A DNA stretch of 64,000 nucleotides. Origin: Klebsiella spallanzanii. Lineage in GTDB: Bacteria > Pseudomonadota > Gammaproteobacteria > Enterobacterales > Enterobacteriaceae. The notes under the pieces were generated by a model. That model did no database searches. It was given only the letters and a program-made list of their open reading frames with translations, and was not told where the DNA came from. Location: assembly GCF_902158555.1 (NCBI RefSeq), contig NZ_CABGGS010000046.1:124001-188000 (forward strand). The letters are read 5' to 3'. This document shows, piece by piece, positions 41,836 to 51,345 of this stretch; the first letter of the stretch is position 1, and every line of letters starts with the position of its first letter. The position numbers were made by a program, and so were the translations under genes.

Positions 41836-43290
41836 ATGTCTTTATCCCGTGAAGCGATTGTTGACCAATTAAAAGAAATTGTCGGCTCCGATCGCGTTAT
41901 TACTGATGAAAGCGTTTTAAAACGAAACAGTATTGACCGCTTTCGTAAATATGCGGACATCCATGGCGTCTTTACCCTGCCGCTGCCTGCCGCAGTGGTT
42001 AAGTTAGGCTCGACCGAACAGGTTTCCAACGTGCTGGCGTTTATGAACCAGCATAAGATCAACGGTGTTCCGCGTACCGGCGCATCTGCGACCGAAGGCG
42101 GACTGGAAACCGTGGTGGAGAATTCTGTGGTGCTGGACGGCGCCGGGATGAACCAAATCCTCAATGTCGATATTGAAAATATGCAGGCGACCGCGCAGTG
42201 CGGGGTACCGTTAGAAGTACTGGAAAATGCGCTGCGCGCCAAAGGCTACACCACCGGGCACTCACCGCAGTCTAAACCGCTGGCGCAGATGGGCGGCCTG
42301 GTGGCCACCCGCAGCATTGGTCAATTCTCCACGCTGTATGGCGCAATTGAAGATATGGTGGTCGGCCTTGAGGCCGTGCTGGCGGACGGTACCGTCACCC
42401 GCATCAAAAACGTCCCGCGCCGCGCCGCCGGCCCGGACATTCGGCACATCATTATCGGTAACGAAGGCGCGCTGTGCTATATCACTGAAGTGACGGTGAA
42501 AATCTTCAAGTTCACCCCGGAAAATAACCTGTTTTACGGCTATATCCTCGACGACATGAAGGTCGGGTTCAACATCCTGCGTGAAGTGATGGTGGAAGGA
42601 TATCGCCCGTCAATTGCTCGCCTGTACGATGCGGAAGATGGTACCCAGCATTTTACTCACTTTGCCGACGGCAAATGCGTACTGATCTTTATGGCGGAGG
42701 GTAACCCGCTGATGGCGAAAGCGACCGGGGAAGGGATCGCGGAAGTCGTTGCGCGCTATCCGCAGTGCCAGCGCGTGGACAGTAAGCTTATCGAAAACTG
42801 GTTTAATCACCTGAACTGGGGTCCGGAAAAAGTGGCCGCCGAGCGCGTGCAGATCCTGAAAACCGGCAATATGGGCTTCACCACTGAAGTTTCAGGCTGC
42901 TGGAGCTGTATCCACGAGATCTATGAAAGCGTGATCCACCGTATTCGTACCGAATTCCCGCACGCCGACGATATCACTATGCTGGGCGGCCACTCATCTC
43001 ATAGCTATATGAACGGTACCAACATGTACTTCGTTTATGACTACAACGTGGTGGACTGCAAGCCGGAAGAGGAGATCGATAAGTACCACAATCCGCTGAA
43101 CAAGATTATCTGCGAAGAGACGATTCGCCTTGGCGGCTCTATGGTGCATCACCACGGCATTGGCAAACATCGCGTTCACTGGAGCAAGCTGGAGCACGGC
43201 AGCGCATGGCCGCTGCTGGAAGGGCTGAAAAAGCAGTTTGATCCCAACGGTATCATGAATACCGGAACGATTTACCCGATTGAGAAGTAG
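41836..43290 (+). CDS. ygcU: FAD-linked oxidase YgcU
   Basis: The 484-residue flavoprotein belongs to the D-lactate dehydrogenase/glycolate oxidase GlcD (VAO/PCMH) family. The FAD-binding half has VPRTGASATEGGLETVVENSVV-type sequence near residue 75 and SPQSKPLAQMGGLVATRSIGQFSTLYGAIEDMVVG near 140-175. The C-terminal half ends GLKKQFDPNGIMNTGTIYP, a standard family ending. ATG 41836 follows AGGAAGGA. Such enzymes oxidise 2-hydroxy acids and pass electrons to quinone or, here possibly, to the ETF encoded by ygcQR. Substrate is unknown. Confidence 0.94.
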   Translation: MSLSREAIVDQLKEIVGSDRVITDESVLKRNSIDRFRKYADIHGVFTLPLPAAVVKLGSTEQVSNVLAFMNQHKINGVPRTGASATEGGLETVVENSVVLDGAGMNQILNVDIENMQATAQCGVPLEVLENALRAKGYTTGHSPQSKPLAQMGGLVATRSIGQFSTLYGAIEDMVVGLEAVLADGTVTRIKNVPRRAAGPDIRHIIIGNEGALCYITEVTVKIFKFTPENNLFYGYILDDMKVGFNILREVMVEGYRPSIARLYDAEDGTQHFTHFADGKCVLIFMAEGNPLMAKATGEGIAEVVARYPQCQRVDSKLIENWFNHLNWGPEKVAAERVQILKTGNMGFTTEVSGCWSCIHEIYESVIHRIRTEFPHADDITMLGGHSSHSYMNGTNMYFVYDYNVVDCKPEEEIDKYHNPLNKIICEETIRLGGSMVHHHGIGKHRVHWSKLEHGSAWPLLEGLKKQFDPNGIMNTGTIYPIEK

Positions 43291-43294
43291 CTAG

Positions 43295-43422
43295 TTATAC
43301 GCAAAATCATTCGCGTTGCATCAAGGCGGCAAGTGAATAAGTCTCCAGGAGCGTACAAAAGTACGTGACTGGGGCTTATGAACGTAGCCAACGAAGAGGC
43401 AGCGTGAAGGATGACGCGTATA
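43295..43422. repeat. ERIC element between ygcU and ygcS
   Basis: A full-length element (about 128 bp) with ends TTATACGCAAAATCATTCGC and GAAGGATGACGCGTATAA and core AAGTACGTGACTGGGGC. It starts 5 bp after the ygcU stop and lies inside the operon, so it is co-transcribed. Confidence 0.93.
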
Positions 43423-43475
43423 AGCGGCTTCTCAATTGGGAAGCCACTCTTTTACCGGACCATGAAGGGGTAGAA

Positions 43476-44825
43476 ATGAACACTTCACCGGTGCGAATGG
43501 ATGATTTACCGCTAAACGGCTTCCACTGCCGCATTGCCGCGCTGACTTTTGGCGCACATCTTGTTGATGGCTATGTCCTCGGCGTCATCGGTTACGCCAT
43601 TATTCAGCTCACCCCCGCCATGCAGCTGACGCCTTTTATGGCCGGCATGATCGGCGGTGCCGCGCTATTGGGGCTTTTTATCGGCAGCCTGATTCTGGGA
43701 TGGGTTTCGGATCACATTGGTCGCCAGAAAATTTTCAACTTCAGCTTTGTGCTGATTACCGTCGCTTCCTTTCTGCAGTTTTTCGCCACCACGCCAGAGC
43801 AGCTTATTGGCTTGCGCATCCTGATAGGATTCGGCCTCGGTGGGGATTACTCCGTGGGCCACACGCTGTTGGCCGAATTCTCGCCGCGTCGGCACCGGGG
43901 AATTTTGCTCGGCGCATTTAGCGTGGTATGGACCGTCGGCTACGTTCTGGCAAGCCTGGCTGGGCACCACTTTATTACGGAAAACCCTGATGCCTGGCGC
44001 TGGCTGCTGGCATCGTCTGCTCTACCGGCGCTAGTCATCACGCTGCTGCGCTGGGGAACGCCGGAATCGCCGCGCTGGCTGATGCGTCAGGGGCGGTTCG
44101 CTGAAGCGCACGCCGTGGTGCACCGCTGTTTTGGTATGCACGTACAACTGGGCGATGAGGTGACGAAAGAGACCAATAAACATATCAGGACCCTGTTCTC
44201 ATCGCGCTACTGGCGGCGCACGGCCTTTAATAGCATCTTCTTTGTTTGCCTGGTGATCCCCTGGTTCGTTATCTACACCTGGCTGCCGACGATTGCGGAA
44301 ACCATTGGCCTTGAAGATGCGTTAACTGCCAGCCTGTTGCTGAATGCGCTACTGATCGTTGGTGCGCTGCTGGGCCTGGTATTAACTCATCTGCTGGCCC
44401 ATCGCCATTTCCTGCTCGGCAGCTTTTTGCTGCTGGCGGCGACATTAATTGTGATGGCCTGCTTACCGACCGGCAGCCACTGGACGCTGCTGCTTTTTGT
44501 CTTATTCAGTACCACGATTTCGGCGGTCAGTAATCTGGTGGGGATTTTACCGGCGGAAAGCTTTCCCACCGACATTCGCTCGCTGGGCGTGGGATTCGCC
44601 ACCGCCATGAGCCGACTCGGCGCCGCAATCAGCACCGGCCTGCTGCCCTGGACTCTGGCGCAATGGGGGATGACGGTGACGCTGCTGCTATTAGCCGGGG
44701 TATTGCTTATTGGCTTTGTGGTGACCTGGCTATGGGCACCGGAGACCAAAGCGCTGCCGCTGGTGGCGGCTGGAATCGGCGACCAACGACAAGGAGGTAA
44801 AAATGAACATTCTATTGGCGTTTAA
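43476..44825 (+). CDS. ygcS: MFS transporter YgcS
   Basis: The 449-residue MFS permease of the sugar/metabolite:H+ symporter type has 12 helices and the family loops GWVSDHIGRQKIFNFS (about 80-95) and AEFSPRRHRGILLGAF. ATG 43476 with GAAGGGG upstream is chosen; the longer reading frame starts inside the ERIC element. It is the second transporter of the ygc cluster, and the 3' end overlaps the ygcR start by 23 bp. Substrate is unknown. Confidence 0.94.
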   Translation: MNTSPVRMDDLPLNGFHCRIAALTFGAHLVDGYVLGVIGYAIIQLTPAMQLTPFMAGMIGGAALLGLFIGSLILGWVSDHIGRQKIFNFSFVLITVASFLQFFATTPEQLIGLRILIGFGLGGDYSVGHTLLAEFSPRRHRGILLGAFSVVWTVGYVLASLAGHHFITENPDAWRWLLASSALPALVITLLRWGTPESPRWLMRQGRFAEAHAVVHRCFGMHVQLGDEVTKETNKHIRTLFSSRYWRRTAFNSIFFVCLVIPWFVIYTWLPTIAETIGLEDALTASLLLNALLIVGALLGLVLTHLLAHRHFLLGSFLLLAATLIVMACLPTGSHWTLLLFVLFSTTISAVSNLVGILPAESFPTDIRSLGVGFATAMSRLGAAISTGLLPWTLAQWGMTVTLLLLAGVLLIGFVVTWLWAPETKALPLVAAGIGDQRQGGKNEHSIGV

Positions 44826-45585
44826 GCCGGAGCCTGATGCCAGCATGCTGGCAGAAAAGGACTGGCAGGCTGCCGCGCTGGGTACCTGCGGGCCGGATGT
44901 TTCGCTATTGCGTAGCGCGATCGGCGCCGATGAACAGGCCGCCGCCGCGCTGCTGCTGGCCCAGCGCGGTGCGGGCTGCGAGATGACCCTGACTGCATTA
45001 AGCATTGGCGATGAGCGCGCGCTGCACTGGCTACGCTATTTTGCCGCGTTAGGCTTTGAGCGGCAGGTGCTGCTTGAGGAGGCTGGAGACCTGCGATTTG
45101 CGCCGTCGTTTATTGCCGGGCAGCTTGCTGACTGGCAGCGCAGCCATGCTTCGGAACTGATTGTCACCGGCTGTCAGAGCAGCGAGGGGCAGAATGGGCA
45201 AACGCCGTTTCTTCTGGCGGAAATGCTCAACTGGCCCTGTTTTACCCAGGTTGAACGCTTTACGCTTGAGCCACCTTTTATCGTCATCGAGCAGCGAACG
45301 ACATCCGGTATTCGCCGCTGTCAGGTGCGCCTGCCTGCGGTGATTGCCGTCAGGCAGTGCGGCGAAGTGGCGCTGCCGGTTCCCGGTATGCGCCAGCGCC
45401 TGGCGGCGGCAAAGGCGGAGGTTGCGCGCCAGGTGGTGACCGTTGAGGCGACGCCTGCAATTCAGTGTTTGCGCCTGATTCGCCCGGAACAGCGGCGCTG
45501 CGCGGAGATTATCGAAGGGGCAACGGCACAGGAGAAAGCCAGGAGCCTATGGGAGAACTATCTACGCCAGAGGATGCAGCCATGA
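44803..45585 (+). CDS. ygcR: Electron transfer flavoprotein beta-subunit homologue YgcR
   Basis: The 260-residue ETF beta-like protein should pair with YgcQ to carry electrons as FAD-bound ETF. It has the AANDEQAAAALLLA-like adenine-binding N-terminal region (GADEQAAAALLLAQ, about 44-58) and the TGCQSSEGQNGQTPFLLAEMLNWP stretch typical of ETF beta. A very good ribosome site (AAGGAGG) lies inside the end of ygcS. Its stop overlaps the ygcQ start (ATGA). Confidence 0.92.
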   Translation: MNILLAFKPEPDASMLAEKDWQAAALGTCGPDVSLLRSAIGADEQAAAALLLAQRGAGCEMTLTALSIGDERALHWLRYFAALGFERQVLLEEAGDLRFAPSFIAGQLADWQRSHASELIVTGCQSSEGQNGQTPFLLAEMLNWPCFTQVERFTLEPPFIVIEQRTTSGIRRCQVRLPAVIAVRQCGEVALPVPGMRQRLAAAKAEVARQVVTVEATPAIQCLRLIRPEQRRCAEIIEGATAQEKARSLWENYLRQRMQP

Positions 45586-46451
45586 AGATAGCTATGGTGA
45601 TGACTGACGGTGAGAGCGCCGCGATGAGTCACTGGCTGGCGACCGCCGGCCTCGGCGAGGCAGAGCTGGAACGCTGGATTATTGATGCCGAACCGGAGGT
45701 GGCTGAACAGCTTCTTGCTGCGCTGGTCGCCCAGTGGCGGCAGACGCCGGTCGATATGTTGATATTCCCGGCGGGTATGCTGGGCGATGCGCTGGCAACC
45801 AGGCTGGCCTGGCGTTTACAGGGCGGCTGCGTGTGTCAGGTGCTGGCAGTGAATACGCCAGAGGGGCGAGTGACGAAGTCTCACTGGGGCAATGCGCTGA
45901 TTGCGACGCTGGAGGTGGCGGCCAAGCCGCTTTGCCTGTCGCTGGCGCGCCGGCCCGGCGTTCATACGTCTATCGATTTTCCTGCCGATATAACGACTCG
46001 TCATATTACGCCAGCGGCGTTACCTGGCTGGCTAATCAGCGTTGAAAGCGTCGAGCGTTCGGGCACCCATCCCTTGCAGGAGGCGAAGCGGGTGCTGGTG
46101 GTTGGGCAGGGTGGCGAGGGCGTCGATGCCGATAGCATTGCGGCGCTGGCGCACGGTCTGGGGGCGGAAGCGGGCTACAGCCGCGCGCGGGTGATGAACG
46201 GCGGCTACGATGCCGAACGGCTGATTGGTATCTCCGGCCATTTGCTGGCTGCGGATGTTTGTATTGTCGCGGGCGCATCGGGGGCGGCGGCGCTGATGGC
46301 AGGAGTCAGAGATAGCCGGTTTATCGTGGCTGTCAATCGTGACCCCAGCGCTCCGGTATTTACCCAGGCGGATGTCGGCATTGTGGATGATTGGCCCGAG
46401 GTACTTGAAGCGCTGGAGGTCTGCGCTGACCTTTTGCCGGATGGCGGCTAA
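45582..46451 (+). CDS. ygcQ: Electron transfer flavoprotein alpha-subunit homologue YgcQ
   Basis: The 289-residue ETF alpha-like protein has the C-terminal FAD domain with VLVVGQGGEGVDADSIAALAHGLGAEAGYSRARV, YDAERLIGISGHLLAADVCIVAGASGAAALMAG and FIVAVNRDPSAPVFTQADVGIVDD. ATG 45582 gives an overlap with ygcR and the E. coli-like N-terminus. The last codons (LLPDGG) and stop lie inside a REP unit. It is the last gene of the rightward arm. Confidence 0.93.
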   Translation: MKIAMVMTDGESAAMSHWLATAGLGEAELERWIIDAEPEVAEQLLAALVAQWRQTPVDMLIFPAGMLGDALATRLAWRLQGGCVCQVLAVNTPEGRVTKSHWGNALIATLEVAAKPLCLSLARRPGVHTSIDFPADITTRHITPAALPGWLISVESVERSGTHPLQEAKRVLVVGQGGEGVDADSIAALAHGLGAEAGYSRARVMNGGYDAERLIGISGHLLAADVCIVAGASGAAALMAGVRDSRFIVAVNRDPSAPVFTQADVGIVDDWPEVLEALEVCADLLPDGG

Positions 46452-46527
46452 CGCCTTATCCGGCCTACGGATTTGTGCGGTTTGTCGTTCAGGTAGCCCG
46501 GGTTAGGCGTTTACGCCGCGACCCGGG
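46437..46527. repeat. REP units between convergent ygcQ and ygcP
   Basis: Two palindromic units: GCCGGATGGCGGCTAACGCC ending TATCCGGCCTACGG (46437-46470), and GTAGCCCGGGTTAGGCGTTT ending GCGACCCGGG (46493-46527). The first overlaps the ygcQ stop codon. Confidence 0.8.
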
Positions 46528-46542
46528 AACAAAGCCGATAAA

Positions 46543-47118
46543 TTAATTAAGCTGCTTCGCTAATTTCCAGACCGTGGTATTGGTGGTTGACAGGGCCGCG
46601 ACGCCAGCCTTCATCGCATTACGCGCATCTTCCTCATCGCAGACCAGCCCGCCGGCTATCAGCGGCTGGCGGATTTTCTCCGTCACCCACCCCAGGACTT
46701 TCGGCATACAGCCCGGCAGGATTTCAATGCAATCAGGATTAGACTGCGCCACCTGCTTATCAATATTGTGAAAGGAGATGGAGTCGACGATAAACAGGCG
46801 ATGAATACAGAAAAAACCTTCCGCTCTGGCCGCTTTTAGCATCGGCGCTTTGGTACTGATGATACCGTCCGCTTCGGTAACCAGCTTCAAAAACTGAATC
46901 ACCACTTCTTTATTGGACGCTCCCTCCAGCAGGTCGACGTGAACAAACGCATATTTACCGGCGTTTTTGATTTTCTTGACGATGTTGCTGATGGTGCAGA
47001 TATTGCCGTACAGCACGGAGATAAACTGGCACTCGGAATCAATGGCCAATTGCAGGCTGGCGTTATCTTTAACGGCGGCAATGACCGGATTTTGTCGTAG
47101 CAGGTGTAGCAGGGGCAT
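46543..47118 (-). CDS. ygcP: GlpP-family transcription antiterminator YgcP
   Basis: The 191-residue protein resembles GlpP, the Bacillus glycerol-3-phosphate-responsive RNA-binding antiterminator, with a TIM-barrel-like fold. Shared features are the early LLRQNPVIAAVKD, IDSISFHNIDKQVAQ near residue 110, PDCIEILPGCMPKVLGWV, then PLIAGGLVCDEEDARNAMKAGVAALSTT. GlpP binds leader RNA and prevents termination. Here two leader terminators with a shared motif lie in the yqcE/ygcW region of the same cluster, which are the obvious targets. Effector may be a phosphorylated product of the YgcE kinase (inference). Confidence 0.88.
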   Translation of the reverse strand: MPLLHLLRQNPVIAAVKDNASLQLAIDSECQFISVLYGNICTISNIVKKIKNAGKYAFVHVDLLEGASNKEVVIQFLKLVTEADGIISTKAPMLKAARAEGFFCIHRLFIVDSISFHNIDKQVAQSNPDCIEILPGCMPKVLGWVTEKIRQPLIAGGLVCDEEDARNAMKAGVAALSTTNTTVWKLAKQLN

Positions 47119-47139
47119 GATGTTTCCCTTGTAGATTTA

Positions 47140-47400
47140 TTACCCAAAACGGAATGTAATTCCAAAACCTGAGTCAGGATAGCGCCATTCTTTGATAGTT
47201 GCCTCATCGCAGAGCAGTCGGCAGGTGCCGCACTCCAGACAGCCCCGGTAGTCAACGCGCAGCTCGCCTTCCGCTGTGCGTGAGAAAAGCCCGGCGGGGC
47301 AGGATTGAATCAGTAATTCGGCGATTTCCGGAGTCGGTGAAGCAGACGGAATAATATGCGGGCTGTCGGCGGGACGCCAGACGTTGCGGGCTACAGACAT
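47140..47400 (-). CDS. ygcO: Ferredoxin-like protein YgcO (FixX type)
   Basis: An 86-residue ferredoxin-like protein. The cluster motif is CLECGTCRLLC (C-x2-C-x2-C-x3-C) near residue 56, and a CPAGLF motif lies near residue 36, as in FixX/ETF-QO ferredoxin domains. ATG 47400 gives the same length as E. coli YgcO; the longer open frame upstream is the antisense-free read-through of ygcN. It should pair with the FixC-like YgcN to pass electrons between ETF and quinone. The start overlaps the ygcN stop. Confidence 0.92.
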   Translation of the reverse strand: MSVARNVWRPADSPHIIPSASPTPEIAELLIQSCPAGLFSRTAEGELRVDYRGCLECGTCRLLCDEATIKEWRYPDSGFGITFRFG

Positions 47401-48662
47401 CGTAAACTCCTGAGCAGATCGCCTGCAAGATGGCGCAGGCCGTGACGACGAAGATGACGCCAGACTATCTGGCGCAGCGGCGGAACGGGGCGCTCGCCCT
47501 GTAGCCAAAGCTCGCGAGAGATATCCTCCATCAGCGCAGGCCACTGGCGATACCAGCCGGGACGCTGCAACAGTGCGGGCACGTGCTGGTAGCGCTGGAG
47601 AACCTCCCACAGCACGCTGCGCTCAATATCCCGATGATACTGCGGAAACAGGTTCTGCGGCGCGCTTTGCTGACAGGCGCGAATCAAGGTTTGCGCCGCC
47701 GCCTGAGCACCGATGAGCGCCATATCCATCCCGCGCACGGTAAAGCCGGTATTGATACAGGTGCGCAGCGCATCGCCAACCAGTAGCCAGCCGTCTCCGC
47801 CGTACTGCACGGGCATGCTATGCAGACCGCCTTCGGGCACCAGATGCGCACCATACTCCAGCGTTTCACTCCCACGTAGCAAAGGGCGCAGGGCCGGGTG
47901 TGATTTGAGATTCTCCAGCAGTTCAGAGGCCGGAGCCGCGCCTTTTCCCAGCGAGGAGAGCGGGCAAACAATGCCGAATGAGAGCGTATCCTGATTGGTA
48001 TAAAGAAACGCGCCGCCGGGCAAATCCCCGCAGACGCCGCCGGTGAAGAGCATCGCGGCGCCTTCGTTACCTTCCAGGCGAAAGCGATCTTCCAGCGTTT
48101 TTTGCTCCAGCGCCAGCACCGCTTTAATCCCTAACGCCATTGACGATGGGGAAGGGCGAGGCACTAAACCATGCCGCTCCGCCAGCTCACTGTTAGCCCC
48201 TTCCGCCAGCACGACGTAGCGGGCGCGCAGGGTTTCGTTATCGCAAATAACGCCGCAGATCCGACCATTTTCGCGATACAGCGCCTCGACAGTCGCCCCG
48301 GTAATACACTGGACGCCTTCGGCTTCGGCCTGGCTCACAAACCACGGGTCAAAGCGGGCGCGCAGCAGGCTCCATGAGTCGCCGCCGGGCTGGAGGCTGG
48401 AATATGTCGTTGCGCCGTCGGCAGTCAGCAGAGCCAGGCTTTCCTGGGTGATGCGGCGTTCAAGCGGAGCGGATTGCTGAAAATGAGGAAGAAGTTCGGC
48501 AAGCGCATGGCAATACAGCCGCCCGCCGGAAAGATTTTTACTACCGGGAAGTTCGCCGCGTTCAAGCAACAGGACCGAAAGTCCTGCCCGCGCGCAGCGT
48601 AAAGCACAAGCGGTGCCGGCTATCCCTGCACCGATGATAATAATATCAAAATCGTCAGCCAT
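47391..48662 (-). CDS. ygcN: FixC-like flavoprotein oxidoreductase YgcN
   Basis: The 423-residue flavoprotein of the ETF-quinone oxidoreductase/FixC family has the N-terminal FAD motif IIIIGAGIAGTACALRCARAG, SVLLLERGELPGSKNLSGGRLY, VLAEGANS near residue 155, and the C-terminal LVGDALRTCINTGFTVRGMDMA. Start at ATG 48662. With YgcO it should accept electrons from the ETF YgcQR and reduce quinone, which would regenerate the ETF used by YgcU or another dehydrogenase. The operon order is ygcN-ygcO-ygcP. Confidence 0.94.
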   Translation of the reverse strand: MADDFDIIIIGAGIAGTACALRCARAGLSVLLLERGELPGSKNLSGGRLYCHALAELLPHFQQSAPLERRITQESLALLTADGATTYSSLQPGGDSWSLLRARFDPWFVSQAEAEGVQCITGATVEALYRENGRICGVICDNETLRARYVVLAEGANSELAERHGLVPRPSPSSMALGIKAVLALEQKTLEDRFRLEGNEGAAMLFTGGVCGDLPGGAFLYTNQDTLSFGIVCPLSSLGKGAAPASELLENLKSHPALRPLLRGSETLEYGAHLVPEGGLHSMPVQYGGDGWLLVGDALRTCINTGFTVRGMDMALIGAQAAAQTLIRACQQSAPQNLFPQYHRDIERSVLWEVLQRYQHVPALLQRPGWYRQWPALMEDISRELWLQGERPVPPLRQIVWRHLRRHGLRHLAGDLLRSLRCL

Positions 48663-48742
48663 ATTGTGCCCCAGATATCCAGAGCGCATAAGCTAACATG
48701 ACGTTATTTAAGGAATATTGACCGCCGACACAAACGCTTTAA

Positions 48743-49105
48743 TCACTCGCCGCGATAGACGCAGCCCGCCGTGCAGGTCTCTTTAATCATCACCGCGCTC
48801 AGCAGCGGAACCAGAGGTTTCATCTGATCCCAAATCCATTTGGCCAGCACTTCGCTGGTCGGGTTCTCCAGTCCTGGAATATCGTTCAGGTAATAATGAT
48901 CTAAACGATCGTAGGTCGGTTTAAACGCGGCTTTCAGCTCGGCAAAATCCATGATCCACCCGGTATGGGGATCGACTTCACCGGTAATCTCCAGGCGCAC
49001 CATAAAAGAGTGACCGTGCAGGCGTCCGCACTTATGGCCTTCCGGTACGTGCGGCAGATGGTGAGCGGCTTCGAAGGTGAAATCTTTAAATAACGTGGTG
49101 GACAT
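48743..49105 (-). CDS. queD: 6-carboxytetrahydropterin synthase
   Basis: The 120-residue T-fold enzyme makes 6-carboxytetrahydropterin from dihydroneopterin triphosphate, before QueE in queuosine synthesis. The zinc histidines lie in [22 protein letters not shown] (His16, His31, His33) with the catalytic Cys27, and the DHYYLND and [12 protein letters not shown] motifs follow. It is a single gene between ygcN and the cys control region. Confidence 0.96.
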   Translation of the reverse strand: MSTTLFKDFTFEAAHHLPHVPEGHKCGRLHGHSFMVRLEITGEVDPHTGWIMDFAELKAAFKPTYDRLDHYYLNDIPGLENPTSEVLAKWIWDQMKPLVPLLSAVMIKETCTAGCVYRGE

Positions 49106-49545
49106 CTTTTATTCTCAATATGGCAAAAAAACCGCCGTAGGGTACCGGAAAGCATATTTTTTCGCATTAACTAAAACGGCCCTGAACAGAAAATGGACAC
49201 ATTCATCTGGTTTATTGAAAATAAATTATTATATATCATAGAGTTATTTAATCGATTTTGTTGTTAATAACTATAACTAAAACAGGTTAGTCCATTTGGT
49301 TATTTGTTATTTCCATCCCTTCTTTAATTGTTACTATTTGCACCGTTACCCTAATACTCGTCATACTTCGAGCCGCATGTGCGTTGGCTTCACTCGCTCA
49401 CCCCAGTCACTTACCTGAGTAAGCTCCTGGGGTTCGTTCACTTGCCGCCTTCCTGCAACTCGAATTATTTAGAGTATTTTCATCTCTTTTGTTTGGCGCG
49501 ATTTAGGCGCGAAAAACAGCTTTGCTTACTGGAACATAACGACGC
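49106..49545. promoter_or_regulatory. queD/cysJ divergent gap
   Basis: The 440 bp contain the promoters of queD (left) and cysJ (right) and an ERIC element at 49352-49477. The AT-rich part 49180-49340 is where a CysB-dependent cysJ promoter would be expected. I cannot define the CysB site by eye. A ribosome site is weak before cysJ. Confidence 0.5.
49352..49477. repeat. ERIC element upstream of cysJ
   Basis: A full-length ERIC with core CGCTCACCCCAGTCACTTAC and GAGTAAGCTCCTGGGGTTC, the reverse of the usual primer-site core, and the ends ATACTCGTCATACTTCGAG and CGAATTATTTAGAGTAT. It ends 69 bp before cysJ. Confidence 0.93.
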
Positions 49546-51345
49546 ATGACGACACAGGCCCCACCTTCCAATTTGCTACCGCTGAGTCCGGAGCAAATGG
49601 CGCGCCTTCAGGCGGCCACGACTGACTTCACGCCCACCCAGCTGGCCTGGGTTTCCGGCTATTTTTGGGGCGTGCTGAACCAGCAGCCCGGCGCGGCGGT
49701 GAACGCCCCCGTTCAGGCGGCAGAAGTTCCGTCCATCACCCTGATTTCGGCATCGCAAACCGGCAACGCCCGCCGCGTCGCTGAAGCGCTGCGTGACGAT
49801 CTGCAGGCCGCGCAGTTGAACGTGAAGCTGGTTAACGCCGGCGACTATAAATTCAAACAAATTGCCGCCGAAAAACTGCTGGTTGTGGTGACGTCTACTC
49901 AAGGCGAAGGTGAGCCGCCGGAAGAAGCCGTCGCGCTGCATAAGTTCCTGTTTTCGAAGAAAGCGCCGAAGCTGACCGATACCGCGTTTGCCGTATTTGG
50001 CCTTGGCGATACTTCCTATGAATTCTTCTGCCAGTCCGGCAAGGATTTTGATAACAAGCTGGCCGAACTGGGCGGTGAACGCCTGCTCGATCGGGTTGAC
50101 TCTGATGTGGAATACCAGGCCGCCGCCGCCGAATGGCGCGCCCGCGTGGTTGACGTGCTGAAAGCCCGCGCACCTGCTGCCGCGCCGTCCCAACAGGTGG
50201 CCAGCGGGGCGGTGAATGAGATTCACACCAGCCCGTATACCAAAGAAGCGCCGCTGACCGCGACGCTCGCCGCGAATCAAAAAATCACCGGTCGCGATTC
50301 AGAAAAAGATGTGCGCCATATTGAAATCGACCTCGGTGACTCCGGCCTGCGCTACCAGCCGGGCGATGCGCTGGGCGTCTGGTACCAGAACGATCCGGCT
50401 CTGATTAAAGAGCTGGTGGAGCTGCTGTGGCTGAAGGGTGATGAACCAGTGACGGTTGATGGCAAAACCCTGCCGCTTGCCGAAGCGCTGGAGTGGCACT
50501 TCGAACTGACGGTCAACACCGGAAATATCGTCGAAAACTATGCCACCTTAACCCGCAGCGAGTCTCTGCTGCCGCTGGTGGGCGATAAGGCGCAGCTGCA
50601 ACATTACGCCGCGACCACGCCGATCGTTGACATGGTGCGTTTCTCTCCGGCACAGCTGGATGCTCAGGCGCTAATCGATCTGCTGCGTCCGCTGACGCCG
50701 CGCCTGTACTCTATCGCCTCTTCGCAGGCGGAAACTGAAAACGAAGTGCACGTCACCGTTGGCGTGGTTCGCTATGATATCGAGGGCCGCGCCCGTGCTG
50801 GTGGAGCCTCCGGCTTCCTTGCTGACCGCGTTGAAGAGGATGGCGAAGTTCGCGTCTTTATTGAGCATAACGATAACTTCCGTCTGCCAGCCAACCCGCA
50901 AACGCCGGTTATCATGATTGGTCCGGGCACCGGCATCGCGCCGTTCCGCGCCTTTATGCAGCAGCGCGCGGCGGAAGGGGCTGAAGGCAAGAACTGGCTG
51001 TTTTTCGGCAACCCGCACTTTACTGAAGATTTCCTCTACCAGGTGGAGTGGCAAAGCTACGTCAAAGAGGGCGTACTGAGCCGCATCGACCTGGCCTGGT
51101 CTCGCGACCAAAAAGAAAAAGTATACGTACAAGACAAACTGCGCGAGCAGGGGGTTGAACTGTGGCGCTGGATTAACGACGGCGCCCATATTTATGTCTG
51201 CGGCGATGCCAATCGTATGGCAAAAGACGTTGAGCAGACGTTGCTGGAAGTGATTGCCGAATACGGCGCGATGGACGCCGAGGCGGCGGACGAATTTTTA
51301 AGTGAGCTGCGCGTAGAGCGCCGTTATCAGCGAGATGTCTACTAA
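49546..51345 (+). CDS. cysJ: Sulfite reductase (NADPH) flavoprotein alpha-subunit
   Basis: The 599-residue diflavin reductase moves electrons from NADPH through FAD and FMN to CysI. Order: N-terminal tail, flavodoxin domain with [18 protein letters not shown] (about 64-81) and [16 protein letters not shown] domain with RLYSIASS, and NADPH-binding domain with [16 protein letters not shown] and the [14 protein letters not shown] segment near the end. Length as in E. coli. Its TAA overlaps the cysI ATG (TAATG). Confidence 0.98.
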   Translation: MTTQAPPSNLLPLSPEQMARLQAATTDFTPTQLAWVSGYFWGVLNQQPGAAVNAPVQAAEVPSITLISASQTGNARRVAEALRDDLQAAQLNVKLVNAGDYKFKQIAAEKLLVVVTSTQGEGEPPEEAVALHKFLFSKKAPKLTDTAFAVFGLGDTSYEFFCQSGKDFDNKLAELGGERLLDRVDSDVEYQAAAAEWRARVVDVLKARAPAAAPSQQVASGAVNEIHTSPYTKEAPLTATLAANQKITGRDSEKDVRHIEIDLGDSGLRYQPGDALGVWYQNDPALIKELVELLWLKGDEPVTVDGKTLPLAEALEWHFELTVNTGNIVENYATLTRSESLLPLVGDKAQLQHYAATTPIVDMVRFSPAQLDAQALIDLLRPLTPRLYSIASSQAETENEVHVTVGVVRYDIEGRARAGGASGFLADRVEEDGEVRVFIEHNDNFRLPANPQTPVIMIGPGTGIAPFRAFMQQRAAEGAEGKNWLFFGNPHFTEDFLYQVEWQSYVKEGVLSRIDLAWSRDQKEKVYVQDKLREQGVELWRWINDGAHIYVCGDANRMAKDVEQTLLEVIAEYGAMDAEAADEFLSELRVERRYQRDVY

